Source of the DNA: Streptomyces aurantiacus
GTDB taxonomy: Bacteria > Actinomycetota > Actinomycetes > Streptomycetales > Streptomycetaceae
Direction: 5' to 3'
Assembly: GCF_027107535.1 (NCBI RefSeq)
Contig: NZ_CP114283.1
Location: forward strand, 868,001-932,000
DNA length: 64,000 nt
The position numbers and the translations under genes were made by a program. The notes under the pieces were generated by a model. The model was not told the DNA's origin, ran no database searches, and worked only from the letters and a program-made list of their open reading frames with translations. Below, in pieces: positions 51,892-60,321 of the stretch (its first letter is position 1; each line of letters starts with the position of its first letter).

Positions 51892-53094
51892 TCAGCCGAG
51901 CGTCCGCTTGAGCTCCGCAGTCAGGGCGTCGCGCAGTTCCGGAGTGTTCGCACGCTCCACCCGCACGTTCGTGCAGTCCACCCAGCTTGCCGCCTCGGTC
52001 AGGGCCTGGGCCACGGCCGGTACCGACCTGGGGCTGTCGACGGTGACCTGCTTGGCCACCAGGGTGGCGCCCTCGCGAGCCGGGTCCACCCGGCCGACCA
52101 GACGGCCGCCCGCCAGCACCGGCATGGCGAAGTAGCCATACACCCGCTTGGGTTTGGGGACGTAGGCCTCCAGGCGGTGGGTGAAGCCGAAGATGCGCTC
52201 CGTGCGCGCCCGCTCCCAGATCAGCGAGTCGAACGGCGACAGGAGCGTGGTGCGGTGGCGGCCGCGCGGGGCCGTCTCCAGTGCCTCGGGATCCGCCCAG
52301 GCCGGCTTGGCCCAGCCCTCCACCGTGACCGGGACCAGGCCCGACTCCGCGATCACCGCGTCGACCTGCTCGCCCTTGAGGCGGTGGTAGTCGGCGATGT
52401 CCGCGCGCGTACCGACACCGAGGGAGCGGCCCGCGAGCCGGACGAGGCGGCGCAGGCACTCCGTGTCGTCCAGCTCGTCGTGGAGCAGCGCGTCCGGGAT
52501 CGCCCGCTCGGCGAGGTCGTACACCCGCTTCCAGCCGCGGCGCTCCGTGCACACCACCTCGCCGTACATCAGCGCGCGCTCGACGGCGACCTTGGTGCCT
52601 GACCAGTCCCACCAGTCGCTGGTCCTCTTCGCGCCGCCCAAGTCGGTTGCGGTGAGCGGTCCTTCGGTCCGCAGCTGCTTGATGACCTGGTCGTACGTGC
52701 CGTCCGGCAGCGCGTGGTGCCAATGCGGGCGGGCGCGGTAGGCACGGCGCCGGAAGGCGAAGTGAGGCCACTCCTCGACGGGGAGGATGCAGGCCGCGTG
52801 CGACCAGTACTCGAAGGCGTGGGGCCGCGCCGGGGCCGTGCCGTCGGGCGCCGGGGTCCAGTACGCCTCGTCGACCGTCCTGCGGCCCACGGCGCCGAGC
52901 CGCGCGTACGGGACGAGTTCGTGCGAGCGGGCCAGGACGGAGATGGTGTCGAGCTGGACCGCGCCCAGATGCCGCAGAACGCCACGGACGCCGCCCCTGC
53001 GGTCGGGGGCACCCAGGAAACCCTGGGCGCGCAGGGCGATCCGACGGGCCTCGTCGGCGGTGAGTTCGGTGGTCGGGCGCGGCAGACTCGTCAT
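51892..53094 (-). CDS. YcaQ-like winged-helix DNA-interacting protein (HTH_42)
   Basis: 400 residues of the winged-helix HTH_42 family, to which interstrand-crosslink glycosylases such as E. coli YcaQ and Streptomyces AlkX/AlkZ belong. Seen are TADEARRIALRAQGFLG, VLRHLGAVQLDTISVLARSHELVPYARLG and SHAACILPVEEWPHFAFRR in the N-terminal half. The C-terminal half holds PFDSLIWERARTERIFGFTHRLEAYVPKPKRVYGYFAMPVLAGGRLVGRVDPA. The catalytic QxD/QxQ motif of AlkZ-type enzymes may correspond to QLD in AVQLDT. It probably excises bulky or crosslinked bases. ATG 53094 is chosen. Confidence 0.8.
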   Translation of the reverse strand: MTSLPRPTTELTADEARRIALRAQGFLGAPDRRGGVRGVLRHLGAVQLDTISVLARSHELVPYARLGAVGRRTVDEAYWTPAPDGTAPARPHAFEYWSHAACILPVEEWPHFAFRRRAYRARPHWHHALPDGTYDQVIKQLRTEGPLTATDLGGAKRTSDWWDWSGTKVAVERALMYGEVVCTERRGWKRVYDLAERAIPDALLHDELDDTECLRRLVRLAGRSLGVGTRADIADYHRLKGEQVDAVIAESGLVPVTVEGWAKPAWADPEALETAPRGRHRTTLLSPFDSLIWERARTERIFGFTHRLEAYVPKPKRVYGYFAMPVLAGGRLVGRVDPAREGATLVAKQVTVDSPRSVPAVAQALTEAASWVDCTNVRVERANTPELRDALTAELKRTLG

Positions 53095-53161
53095 GGTCCG
53101 CACGATAGGCGGTGCCACTGACAGCCGGCCCGGACCTGGGCCGTCACGTCAGGACGGATGA

Positions 53162-53740
53162 TCAGGTCTCCCGCGGAACGGGAAGGTACGGCGCCGACGA
53201 GGGCAGCCCCAGATCCGACGGGAGCAGGGAACCGACCCAGCAGTCACGGCGTACGCCCTTGTTGTTGACGCCGGAGCGCAGGATCCCCTCGACGGTGAAG
53301 CCCGCGCGCTCGGCGACCGCGCGGGAACCCCGGTTGCCCACCTCGGCACGCCACTCGACGCGGTCGACGGCCCGCTGTGTGAACGCCCAGCGGGAGGCCG
53401 TGAGCGCGGCCTCGGTGATGTAGCCGTGGCCCCGGTGCTCCTTCGTCGCCCAGAAGCCGATCTCGCCGACTCCCAGGGAGCGCATCGTGATGGCGAGCAT
53501 GCCGGCGAGTTCACCGCCGACGGGCCGGAAGACACCGAAGGTGAACATCGAGCAGTCCGCCCAACCGTCGGGCGCCATCTGCTCGGTGAAGGCCGTGGCG
53601 TGCTCGCGCAGATAGGGCGACGGGATCGTGGTCCAGCGCTGGATGTCCGGATCCTGGACGGCGTCGAACACTGCGTCGGTGTCGTGCGGTCCCACCGTGC
53701 GCAGCAGGAGCCGTTCGGAGGTCAGTGTGACGGGGTCCAT
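53162..53740 (-). CDS. GNAT N-acetyltransferase (RimJ/RimL-like)
   Basis: 192 residues. The acetyl-CoA site appears as EIGFWATKEHRGHGYITEAALTASRWAF (R-G-H-G-Y). VEWRAEVGNRGSRAVAERAGFTVEGILRSGV is typical of the RimJ-like group, which acetylates N-terminal amines of proteins or small molecules. The substrate is unknown. Starts at 53761 or 53776 are possible. 53740 begins the conserved domain MDPVTLTSERLLLR. It is on the strand opposite to secA. Confidence 0.85.
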   Translation of the reverse strand: MDPVTLTSERLLLRTVGPHDTDAVFDAVQDPDIQRWTTIPSPYLREHATAFTEQMAPDGWADCSMFTFGVFRPVGGELAGMLAITMRSLGVGEIGFWATKEHRGHGYITEAALTASRWAFTQRAVDRVEWRAEVGNRGSRAVAERAGFTVEGILRSGVNNKGVRRDCWVGSLLPSDLGLPSSAPYLPVPRET

Positions 53741-53985
53741 CGGCCGATTCTGCTCGGGCATCGACAAGGAAGCCATCACTTTCGCTCTGAGTGAGGCCGT
53801 CATTACCTTTCGTAGCGACAGCGCGGCACCTTCCGCAGCCCCCGCCCGTTGTCCTGATGGCTGTCACATGCAGACCTCCCTGTGCAGTGGGGTCCTCGCT
53901 TACGATGGCCGTTGCTCAAGCTGTGATTTGAATCCGTCATTGAAACCGACCGTCCCAGGCCCGACCGGCAAGGAGACAAACCCCC

Positions 53986-56826
53986 GTGTCCGTCCTCTCG
54001 AAGATCATGCGTGCAGGCGAAGGAAAGATCCTGCGCAAGCTGCACCGCATCGCGGACCAGGTCAACTCCATCGAAGAGGACTTCGTTGACCTCTCCGACG
54101 CCGAGCTGCGAGCCCTGACCGATGAGTACAAGCAGCGCTACACCGATGGCGAAAGCCTCGACGACCTCCTGCCCGAGGCGTTCGCGACCGTCCGCGAAGC
54201 CGCCAAGCGCGTCCTCGGCCAGCGTCACTACGACGTGCAGATGATGGGCGGCGCCGCCCTCCACCTCGGCTACGTCGCGGAGATGAAGACCGGTGAGGGC
54301 AAGACCCTGGTCGGCACGCTGCCCGCGTATCTGAACGCCCTCTCCGGACAGGGCGTCCACCTCATCACGGTCAACGACTACCTGGCCGATCGCGACTCCG
54401 AGATGATGGGCCGCGTCCACAAGTTCCTGGGCCTGAGTGTCGGCTGCATCCTCGCCAACATGACGCCGGCCCAGCGCCGCGAGCAGTACGCCTGCGACAT
54501 CACGTACGGCACGAACAACGAATTCGGCTTCGACTACCTGCGCGACAACATGGCGTGGTCCCAGGACGAGTTGGTGCAGCGCGGCCACAACTTCGCGATC
54601 GTCGACGAGGTCGACTCGATCCTCGTCGACGAGGCCCGTACGCCGCTGATCATCTCCGGCCCCGCCGACCAGGCCACCAAGTGGTACGGCGACTTCGCGA
54701 AGCTCGTCACGCGCCTGAAGAAGGGCGAGGCGGGCAACACCCTCAAGGGCATCGAGGAGACCGGCGACTACGAGGTCGACGAGAAGAAGCGCACCGTCGC
54801 CATCCACGAGTCCGGTGTCGCCAAGGTCGAGGACTGGCTGGGCATCGACAACCTCTACGAGTCGGTGAACACGCCTCTGGTGGGCTACTTGAACAACGCC
54901 ATCAAGGCCAAGGAGCTCTTCAAGAAGGACAAGGACTACGTCGTCATCGACGGCGAAGTCATGATCGTCGACGAGCACACCGGCCGTATCCTCGCCGGCC
55001 GCCGTTACAACGAGGGCATGCACCAGGCGATCGAGGCGAAGGAAGGGGTGGACATCAAGGACGAGAACCAGACGCTCGCCACGATCACCCTCCAGAACTT
55101 CTTCCGCCTCTACAAGCGCCACGACCAGAGCGGCAAGGAAGTCCCCGGCCTCTCCGGCATGACCGGTACGGCGATGACCGAGGCGGCCGAGTTCCACCAG
55201 ATCTACAAGCTCGGCGTCGTCCCGATCCCGACCAACCGGCCGATGGTCCGCAAGGACCAGTCCGACCTGATCTACCGCACCGAGGTCGCGAAGTTCGAGG
55301 CGGTCGTCGACGACATCGCCGAGAAGCACGAGAAGGGCCAGCCGATCCTGGTCGGCACCACCTCGGTCGAGAAGTCCGAGTACCTCTCGCAGCAGCTCAG
55401 CAAGCGCGGCATCCAGCACGAGGTGCTGAACGCCAAGCAGCACGACCGTGAGGCACCGATCATCGCCCAGGCCGGCCGCAGGGGCGCCGTCACCGTCGCC
55501 ACGAACATGGCCGGCCGAGGTACGGACATCAAGCTCGGCGGCAACCCCGACGACCTCGCCGAGGCCGAGCTGCGCCAGCGCGGCCTCGACCCCGAGGAGC
55601 ACATCGAGGAGTGGGCCGCGGCGCTGCCCGCCGCCCTGGAGAGGGCCGCGAAGGCGGTGCAGGCGGAGTTCGAGGAGGTCAAGGACCTCGGCGGGCTCTA
55701 CGTGCTGGGCACCGAGCGGCACGAGTCGCGCCGCATCGACAACCAGCTGCGCGGCCGCTCCGGCCGTCAGGGCGACCCGGGCGAGTCCCGCTTCTACCTC
55801 TCCCTGGGCGACGACCTGATGCGGCTGTTCAAGGCCCAGATGGTCGAGCGCGTCATGTCGATGGCGAACGTCCCGGACGACGTGCCGATCGAGAACAAGA
55901 TGGTCACCCGTGCCATCGCCTCCGCCCAGTCGCAGGTCGAGACGCAGAACTTCGAGACCCGCAAGAACGTCCTCAAGTACGACGAGGTCCTCAACCGGCA
56001 GCGCGAGGTCATCTACGGCGAGCGCCGCCGCGTCCTCGAGGGCGAGGACCTGCAGGAGCAGATCCAGCACTTCATGGACGACACGATCGACGCGTACATC
56101 GACGCGGAGACCGCCGAGGGCTTCGCCGAGGAGTGGGACGTCGACCGGCTGTGGGGCGCCTTCAAGCAGCTCTACCCGGTGAAGGTCACCATCGAGGAGC
56201 TGGAGGAGGCCGCGGGCGACCGCGCGGGCCTCACCGCCGAGTTCATCTCCGAGTCCGTCAAGGACGACATCCACGAGCAGTACGCGGCCCGTGAGGAGCA
56301 GCTCGGCTCCGAGATCATGCGTGAGCTGGAGCGCCGGGTCGTCCTGTCGGTCCTGGACCGCAAGTGGCGCGAGCACCTCTACGAGATGGACTACCTCCAG
56401 GAGGGCATCGGCCTGCGCGCGATGGCCCAGAAGGACCCGCTGGTCGAGTACCAGCGTGAGGGCTTCGACATGTTCACCGCCATGATGGACGGCATCAAGG
56501 AGGAGTCCGTCGGCTACCTGTTCAACCTGGAGGTCCAGGTCGAGCAGCAGGTCGAGGAGGTCCCGGTCGAGGACTCGAAGCCGTCGCTCACCAAGGAGGA
56601 CTCCGTACCCGCCGGTGGCGGGCGTCCGGAGATCCGGGCCAAGGGGCTCGACGCTCCGCAGCGGCCGGACCGGCTGCACTTCTCCGCGCCGACGGTGGAC
56701 GGTGAGGGCGGCATCGTCGAGGGCGACTTCACCAACGACGACGAGCCCGTGCGGTCCGAGTCCGACGGCCTCACGCGCGCGGAGCGCCGTAAGCAGCAGA
56801 AGGGCGGCCGTCGCCGCAAGAAGTGA
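53986..56826 (+). CDS. secA: preprotein translocase ATPase SecA
   Basis: 946 residues. It drives proteins through SecYEG using ATP. Walker A is MKTGEGKT (100-107), Walker [22 protein letters not shown], and the second nucleotide domain contains [15 protein letters not shown] and [30 protein letters not shown]. The C-terminal part is the helical wing and scaffold. The usual SEC-C zinc motif (CxCx8C[H/C]) is absent. Instead it ends in an acidic/basic tail [11 protein letters not shown]. The GTG start has AAGGAG (53970-53975). It is the housekeeping secA1 type. A strong hairpin terminates it. Confidence 0.98.
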   Translation: MSVLSKIMRAGEGKILRKLHRIADQVNSIEEDFVDLSDAELRALTDEYKQRYTDGESLDDLLPEAFATVREAAKRVLGQRHYDVQMMGGAALHLGYVAEMKTGEGKTLVGTLPAYLNALSGQGVHLITVNDYLADRDSEMMGRVHKFLGLSVGCILANMTPAQRREQYACDITYGTNNEFGFDYLRDNMAWSQDELVQRGHNFAIVDEVDSILVDEARTPLIISGPADQATKWYGDFAKLVTRLKKGEAGNTLKGIEETGDYEVDEKKRTVAIHESGVAKVEDWLGIDNLYESVNTPLVGYLNNAIKAKELFKKDKDYVVIDGEVMIVDEHTGRILAGRRYNEGMHQAIEAKEGVDIKDENQTLATITLQNFFRLYKRHDQSGKEVPGLSGMTGTAMTEAAEFHQIYKLGVVPIPTNRPMVRKDQSDLIYRTEVAKFEAVVDDIAEKHEKGQPILVGTTSVEKSEYLSQQLSKRGIQHEVLNAKQHDREAPIIAQAGRRGAVTVATNMAGRGTDIKLGGNPDDLAEAELRQRGLDPEEHIEEWAAALPAALERAAKAVQAEFEEVKDLGGLYVLGTERHESRRIDNQLRGRSGRQGDPGESRFYLSLGDDLMRLFKAQMVERVMSMANVPDDVPIENKMVTRAIASAQSQVETQNFETRKNVLKYDEVLNRQREVIYGERRRVLEGEDLQEQIQHFMDDTIDAYIDAETAEGFAEEWDVDRLWGAFKQLYPVKVTIEELEEAAGDRAGLTAEFISESVKDDIHEQYAAREEQLGSEIMRELERRVVLSVLDRKWREHLYEMDYLQEGIGLRAMAQKDPLVEYQREGFDMFTAMMDGIKEESVGYLFNLEVQVEQQVEEVPVEDSKPSLTKEDSVPAGGGRPEIRAKGLDAPQRPDRLHFSAPTVDGEGGIVEGDFTNDDEPVRSESDGLTRAERRKQQKGGRRRKK

Positions 56827-56852
56827 CGGTTCGCTCCTCGGGGCGAACGCTT

Positions 56853-56884
56853 GAAGGGCCGGGCACTTCTGTGCCCGGCCCTTC
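56853..56884 (+). terminator. secA terminator
   Basis: A perfect 14-bp stem (56853-56866 with 56871-56884) with a TTCT loop lies 26 nt after the stop. Confidence 0.93.
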
Positions 56885-57000
56885 GCGTTGGCCCCGCCCG
56901 CGCCCTGTCGCCGCCCGCCCGCGGGGCTCCCGGCCCCTGCTGCGGAATGCGCGGGCTGCAGTCCGAGGGAATGCGCGGCAGGAAGAGGCGATGTTGTCGG

Positions 57001-57048
57001 CTGCGGGCCGGTGAGGGCTGGGCGCGCGGTTCCCCGCGCTCCTGACAG
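57001..57048. repeat. degenerate streptomycete dispersed GC-rich element
   Basis: CTGCGGGCCGGTGAGGGCTG is followed by GCGCGCGGTTCCCCGCGCTC. This resembles the abundant intergenic element containing GGCTGGTCGCGCAGTTCCCCGCGCC, here with several changes. It sits between secA and the Rv3235-like gene. Confidence 0.5.
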
Positions 57049-57075
57049 GGCGCCCGCCGGGGCGGGGTGTGAAGG

Positions 57076-57999
57076 TCAGTCCTCGTCCGGGCGGGGCATG
57101 CGGGCGCCGCCCAGCTCCACCGCCGTACAGCGCCAGCGGAGGTCCGCACCCTGCTCCAGACGGAACGCCATGGCGCGGACCTGGTCGCCGGCGCCGATCC
57201 GGGCGAAGGCCTCGACGGCGCCCGCGCGGGGCACGTAGTAGCCGATGTCCCGGACGACCGGACGCGTGCCGCGGGTGCGGAGGGGACCGCGTTCGGCGAG
57301 CCAGGCCAGTTCGTCGTAGGCACGGCCCACCGTGTGCCGCAGCATGCAGTGGACCGGGCGCCGGCCGCTCAGCACGGCGACGAGGCGGTCGGCGAAGAGG
57401 TCGGTGGGACGGGGCTGCGGGGGCGGCGTCCTGGGCGGACAGTCGGTGAGGGCGGGGGAAGCCGCCGCCGGCGACGGGCTTGCGGCCGGGACGGCCGACG
57501 GCGGGCCGCCGACCGGCGAGGTCCGGGGCACCCTGCCCGACGCGGTCCGCGAGACGACGCCGCCCGGGGCGGGCCGTCCGGCGCCGCTGCCAGGGGAGGT
57601 CCGCGGGGATCCGTCACGCGGTGCGGTCCGTGGGGAACCGCCGCCCCGTACGGTCCGCGTGCCGCCTCCGACCGGCGCGGGCCGCGACGAGTCGTCGCCC
57701 TGTGCTGTCCGGGACGTGCCCAGGGCTGGTGGTGACGTGGTCTGCGAGCGGGCGCCGGACCGTGCCGTACGGGGCGCGTACGCGGGCCCCGTGGCGCCGG
57801 AAGCGGGGCCGCTCCCGGCAGTGCCCGTCAGATCGGTGCCGTCCGGGCCCGCGGCGGAGCCGGTGCGGCTCCGTGTCGTGCCGGGTGCGCCTGTGCCCGG
57901 CGTCGTGCGCGGTGTGGTTCCGCCGGGGCGGCGGGTGTCGTGGCGGACGGGCGGCCGGGAGCCCGGGGTGCGCCTGGTCCTGGTCATCACCTTGTTCAC
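57076..57999 (-). CDS. Rv3235-like family protein
   Basis: About 307 residues. The first ~200 are Pro/Arg/Thr/Gly-rich and low complexity, almost certainly disordered. The C-terminal ~105 residues form the conserved domain, RLVAVLSGRRPVHCMLRHTVGRAYDELAWLAERGPLRTRGTRPVVRDIGYYVPRAGAVEAFARIGAGDQVRAMAFRLEQGADLRWRCTAVELG, which I recall as the Rv3235 family of unknown function. It lies near secA in mycobacteria too. GTG 57999 or ATG 57987 are the likely starts. The frame continues to 58125 without conservation. Confidence 0.75.
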   Translation of the reverse strand: MNKVMTRTRRTPGSRPPVRHDTRRPGGTTPRTTPGTGAPGTTRSRTGSAAGPDGTDLTGTAGSGPASGATGPAYAPRTARSGARSQTTSPPALGTSRTAQGDDSSRPAPVGGGTRTVRGGGSPRTAPRDGSPRTSPGSGAGRPAPGGVVSRTASGRVPRTSPVGGPPSAVPAASPSPAAASPALTDCPPRTPPPQPRPTDLFADRLVAVLSGRRPVHCMLRHTVGRAYDELAWLAERGPLRTRGTRPVVRDIGYYVPRAGAVEAFARIGAGDQVRAMAFRLEQGADLRWRCTAVELGGARMPRPDED

Positions 58000-58357
58000 G
58001 ACGGAGCCCCATTCGGTCGGACCGGCTGATACCGGTCGGTAACTTTCCGTTGGGGATCTTGTACGAGGCCGGGGCGGGCAGCCGCAAGAAAGCCGAGCCC
58101 GCGTCGGGGGACCTGAAATGTTCACCTATCAGGGTGACGGGGAAGGTCGGGAGGCATGGCGGGACCGGGGACCACCGGGTGACGGGCGGGGTCCGTGGTG
58201 GACGCCGCGGGAGGGTGGGCGCGGACTCGAAAGAGGACGCCCGCACGTATCCTGAAGACCTTCCCGGGCGGCGCGAAACCTGCCCCGCCGGAATCCTTCG
58301 TCCCCGGGATCCGCTCAGCAGAACGACCGCGGATTCCCCTAACGAAAGCGGCCAGCC
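58000..58357. other. intergenic region between the divergent Rv3235-like and DUF6912 genes
   Basis: 358 bp without a supported gene. It likely holds both promoters. AACGAAAG just before the DUF6912 ATG may act as a weak ribosome-binding site. No strong repeat is visible. Confidence 0.5.
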
Positions 58358-58873
58358 ATGCGCGTCTACGTCCCTCTGACCCTCTCCGGTCTCGCCGAGG
58401 CGTACAAGACGGGTGAGCTCGGCTCGGGACCCTTCGACGCGTACGCCGTCACGCCCGCGTTGCGCGAGTGGTATCTCTCCGACGATATCGAGGAACTGGA
58501 GTACGCGGCGCTGAGCCGGGCCGCGCTCGCCTCCCTGCGGCTGGTCGCTCTCGATCCCGGGGCCCCGCGCCGGCGGGTCGTCGTCGCCGTCGACGTGCCG
58601 GACGGGGCCGCGGTCGCCGATCCCGACCGGGGGCTCGACCCCGCGTCGCTCGGTGAGGTGCGGGTCGGCGGAGCCGTGGCGCTCGCCAGGGCCGCGGCCG
58701 TGCACGTCGACGCGGACGACGCGGAGACGGACGTGACGGCGGCCGCCGACGCGCTGGGCGCCGCGGACCGCGGTGACGACGACGGGCAGTTCGTCGTGGA
58801 CGGGGCCGAGGACCACGAGCTGCTGTGGTTCGCCACGCAGGAGATCCCGAACCTGCTGGGGCTCGGCGGCTGA
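58358..58873 (+). CDS. DUF6912 family protein
   Basis: 171 residues opening with MRVYVPLTLSGLAEAYKTGELG, the conserved start of this actinobacterial family. The C-terminus ELLWFATQEIPNLLGLGG is also typical. There are no catalytic motifs. It is soluble and its function is unknown. The mycobacterial counterpart I recall is near secA (Rv3231c). It stands alone between the divergent Rv3235-like gene and the HAD gene, with about 360 bp upstream that I cannot assign beyond a possible promoter. Confidence 0.75.
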   Translation: MRVYVPLTLSGLAEAYKTGELGSGPFDAYAVTPALREWYLSDDIEELEYAALSRAALASLRLVALDPGAPRRRVVVAVDVPDGAAVADPDRGLDPASLGEVRVGGAVALARAAAVHVDADDAETDVTAAADALGAADRGDDDGQFVVDGAEDHELLWFATQEIPNLLGLGG

Positions 58874-58968
58874 CGCGTTCAGGGGGCGCGTTTCGCGAGG
58901 CAGGCGCACGGACGGCGGGCTCGGGGCTTCCCGGAGGTGTTGTCGGTGGGGCCGGGTACTTTTTGGAT

Positions 58969-59634
58969 ATGGGGATGCACGGAGCGACACACATCGTCTG
59001 GGACTGGAACGGGACGCTGTTCCACGACAACACGGCAATCATCGGCGCGACAAACGCGGCGTTCGCCGAGATGGGCATGCCGCCGATCACGCTGGAGAGG
59101 TACCGGGAGCTGTACTGCGTACCCGTACCGAAGTTCTACGAGCGGCTGACCGGGCGGCTGCCGTCGGACGAGGAGTGGGAGGCCATGGACGTGATCTTCC
59201 ACCGGTACTACGCGGAGCACCGGGTGGCGTGCGGGCTCACCGACGGGGTGCCGGGACTGCTCGCCGAGTGGGCATCGGCCGGCCGGAGCCAGTCGATCCT
59301 GAGCATGTACGGGCACGACGAACTCGTCCCGCTGGTGCGCGGGTTCGGTATCGAGCCGCATTTCCTGCGGGTCGACGGGCGGACCGGGCCGTCCGGCGGC
59401 AGCAAGGCCGAGCACATGGTGCGCCATGTGAGAGCGCTGACGGGAGTGGAGCCGGCCCGCACGGTGGTGATCGGGGACGCGGCGGACGACGCGATCGCGG
59501 CGCGGCACGTGGGAGCGAAGGCCGTGCTCTACACCGGCGGGTCGCACAGCCGGGCCAGTCTCGAAGGGGTCGGCGTGCCCGTGGTGGACACCCTGGAGGA
59601 AGCCGTGACGGTGGCCGAGTGGCTGGCGGCGTGA
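58969..59634 (+). CDS. HAD-superfamily hydrolase
   Basis: 221 residues with the HAD motif I HIVWDWNGTLFHD (D12, with the second Asp replaced by Asn in DWNGT), motif II SILSMYGHD, and motif III/IV TVVIGDAADDAIAA. This is the phosphoglycolate-phosphatase-like Cof/GPH class. Replacement of the second Asp by Asn occurs in some HAD members and usually changes the mechanism (phosphonatase or non-phosphatase). The substrate is unknown. Starts at 58969 or 58975 are equally possible. Confidence 0.8.
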   Translation: MGMHGATHIVWDWNGTLFHDNTAIIGATNAAFAEMGMPPITLERYRELYCVPVPKFYERLTGRLPSDEEWEAMDVIFHRYYAEHRVACGLTDGVPGLLAEWASAGRSQSILSMYGHDELVPLVRGFGIEPHFLRVDGRTGPSGGSKAEHMVRHVRALTGVEPARTVVIGDAADDAIAARHVGAKAVLYTGGSHSRASLEGVGVPVVDTLEEAVTVAEWLAA

Positions 59635-59785
59635 GCGAGGCCCTGGCCGGGCCCAGCACGGACCGAGCGTGAGCCCGTGCCCCCGCCGTCCCTGCATCGC
59701 CCCGACGGCGCGCAGCCCCGGGCGCACGGAAGCGCACGCTTCCAGGGGGAACAGGACGCGGAGGACTCGGGTGAGGGTCGGCGGT

Positions 59786-59814
59786 GGCTGGTCGCGCAGT
59801 TCCCCGCGCCCCTG
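59786..59814 (+). repeat. streptomycete dispersed intergenic element
   Basis: GGCTGGTCGCGCAGTTCCCC followed by GCGCCCCTG is a sequence I recall as an abundant intergenic repeat in Streptomyces genomes. Here only one arm is present, between the HAD gene and gdh. The rest of 59635-59955 is GC-rich and contains nothing else I can support. Confidence 0.6.
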
Positions 59815-59955
59815 GGTGGACGGCGCCTGAGTCGATTTTCCGAGCCGGCGGTTCGCGGCCCCTTGCCGATGCACGTGGCCGGCCGTCGCGGGCAGCCGCG
59901 GATTCGTGTGCGGAGCCGTACCCTGCACAGCCTCCGCCGGAGCGAACTGTGCAGA

Positions 59956-60026
59956 GTGTCAAAAAGGTGACCCCTCTTTTGTACACATACGGCTCATGAC
60001 GGGGCCCCCTTCGGGGGCGATAGCCT
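59956..60026 (+). promoter_or_regulatory. gdh upstream region: AT-richer segment, inverted repeat, -10-like box
   Basis: GTGTCAAAA (59956-59964) and TTTTGTACAC (59977-59986) are nearly inverted in a segment much less GC-rich than its surroundings. A 6-bp GCCCCC/GGGGGC hairpin (60004-60018) and TAGCCT (60021-60026) follow. This is the likely control region of gdh, about 300 nt upstream of its ATG. A small frame from GTG 60033 is not considered real. Confidence 0.4.
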
Positions 60027-60321
60027 TGTCCCGTGATCAGCGCGATACGTCGCGGGGGCATCGTCGCCCCTGCCCTGCGCCCGGACCGCACGGACGACAT
60101 CCGTGACCGGGCGGTCGCTGGTCTTCCCGAGCGGGCAGCCGCGGTACGCGCACCGAGAGCAGCGTCACAGCCTCCGGAGCCGCCGAGAATGGCCGATAAC
60201 GCCCCGCTCATCTCTCATCGCGGCATAGCGTCGGATCAGACCGGACACCCCGCGTCGCGGCGCTACGTCACTTCACGTTCTACGACGTCACGCAACGGCG
60301 CGCGACAGGAGCCAGAGGACA

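Noticed and set aside
51810..51895. Third copy of the dispersed GC-rich element
   Set aside because: The resemblance is weak and partial, so it is not listed as a repeat.
53803..56679. A 958-codon minus-strand frame across secA
   Set aside because: It is the shadow of SecA, with a repetitive Leu/Val/Asp product and no domain.
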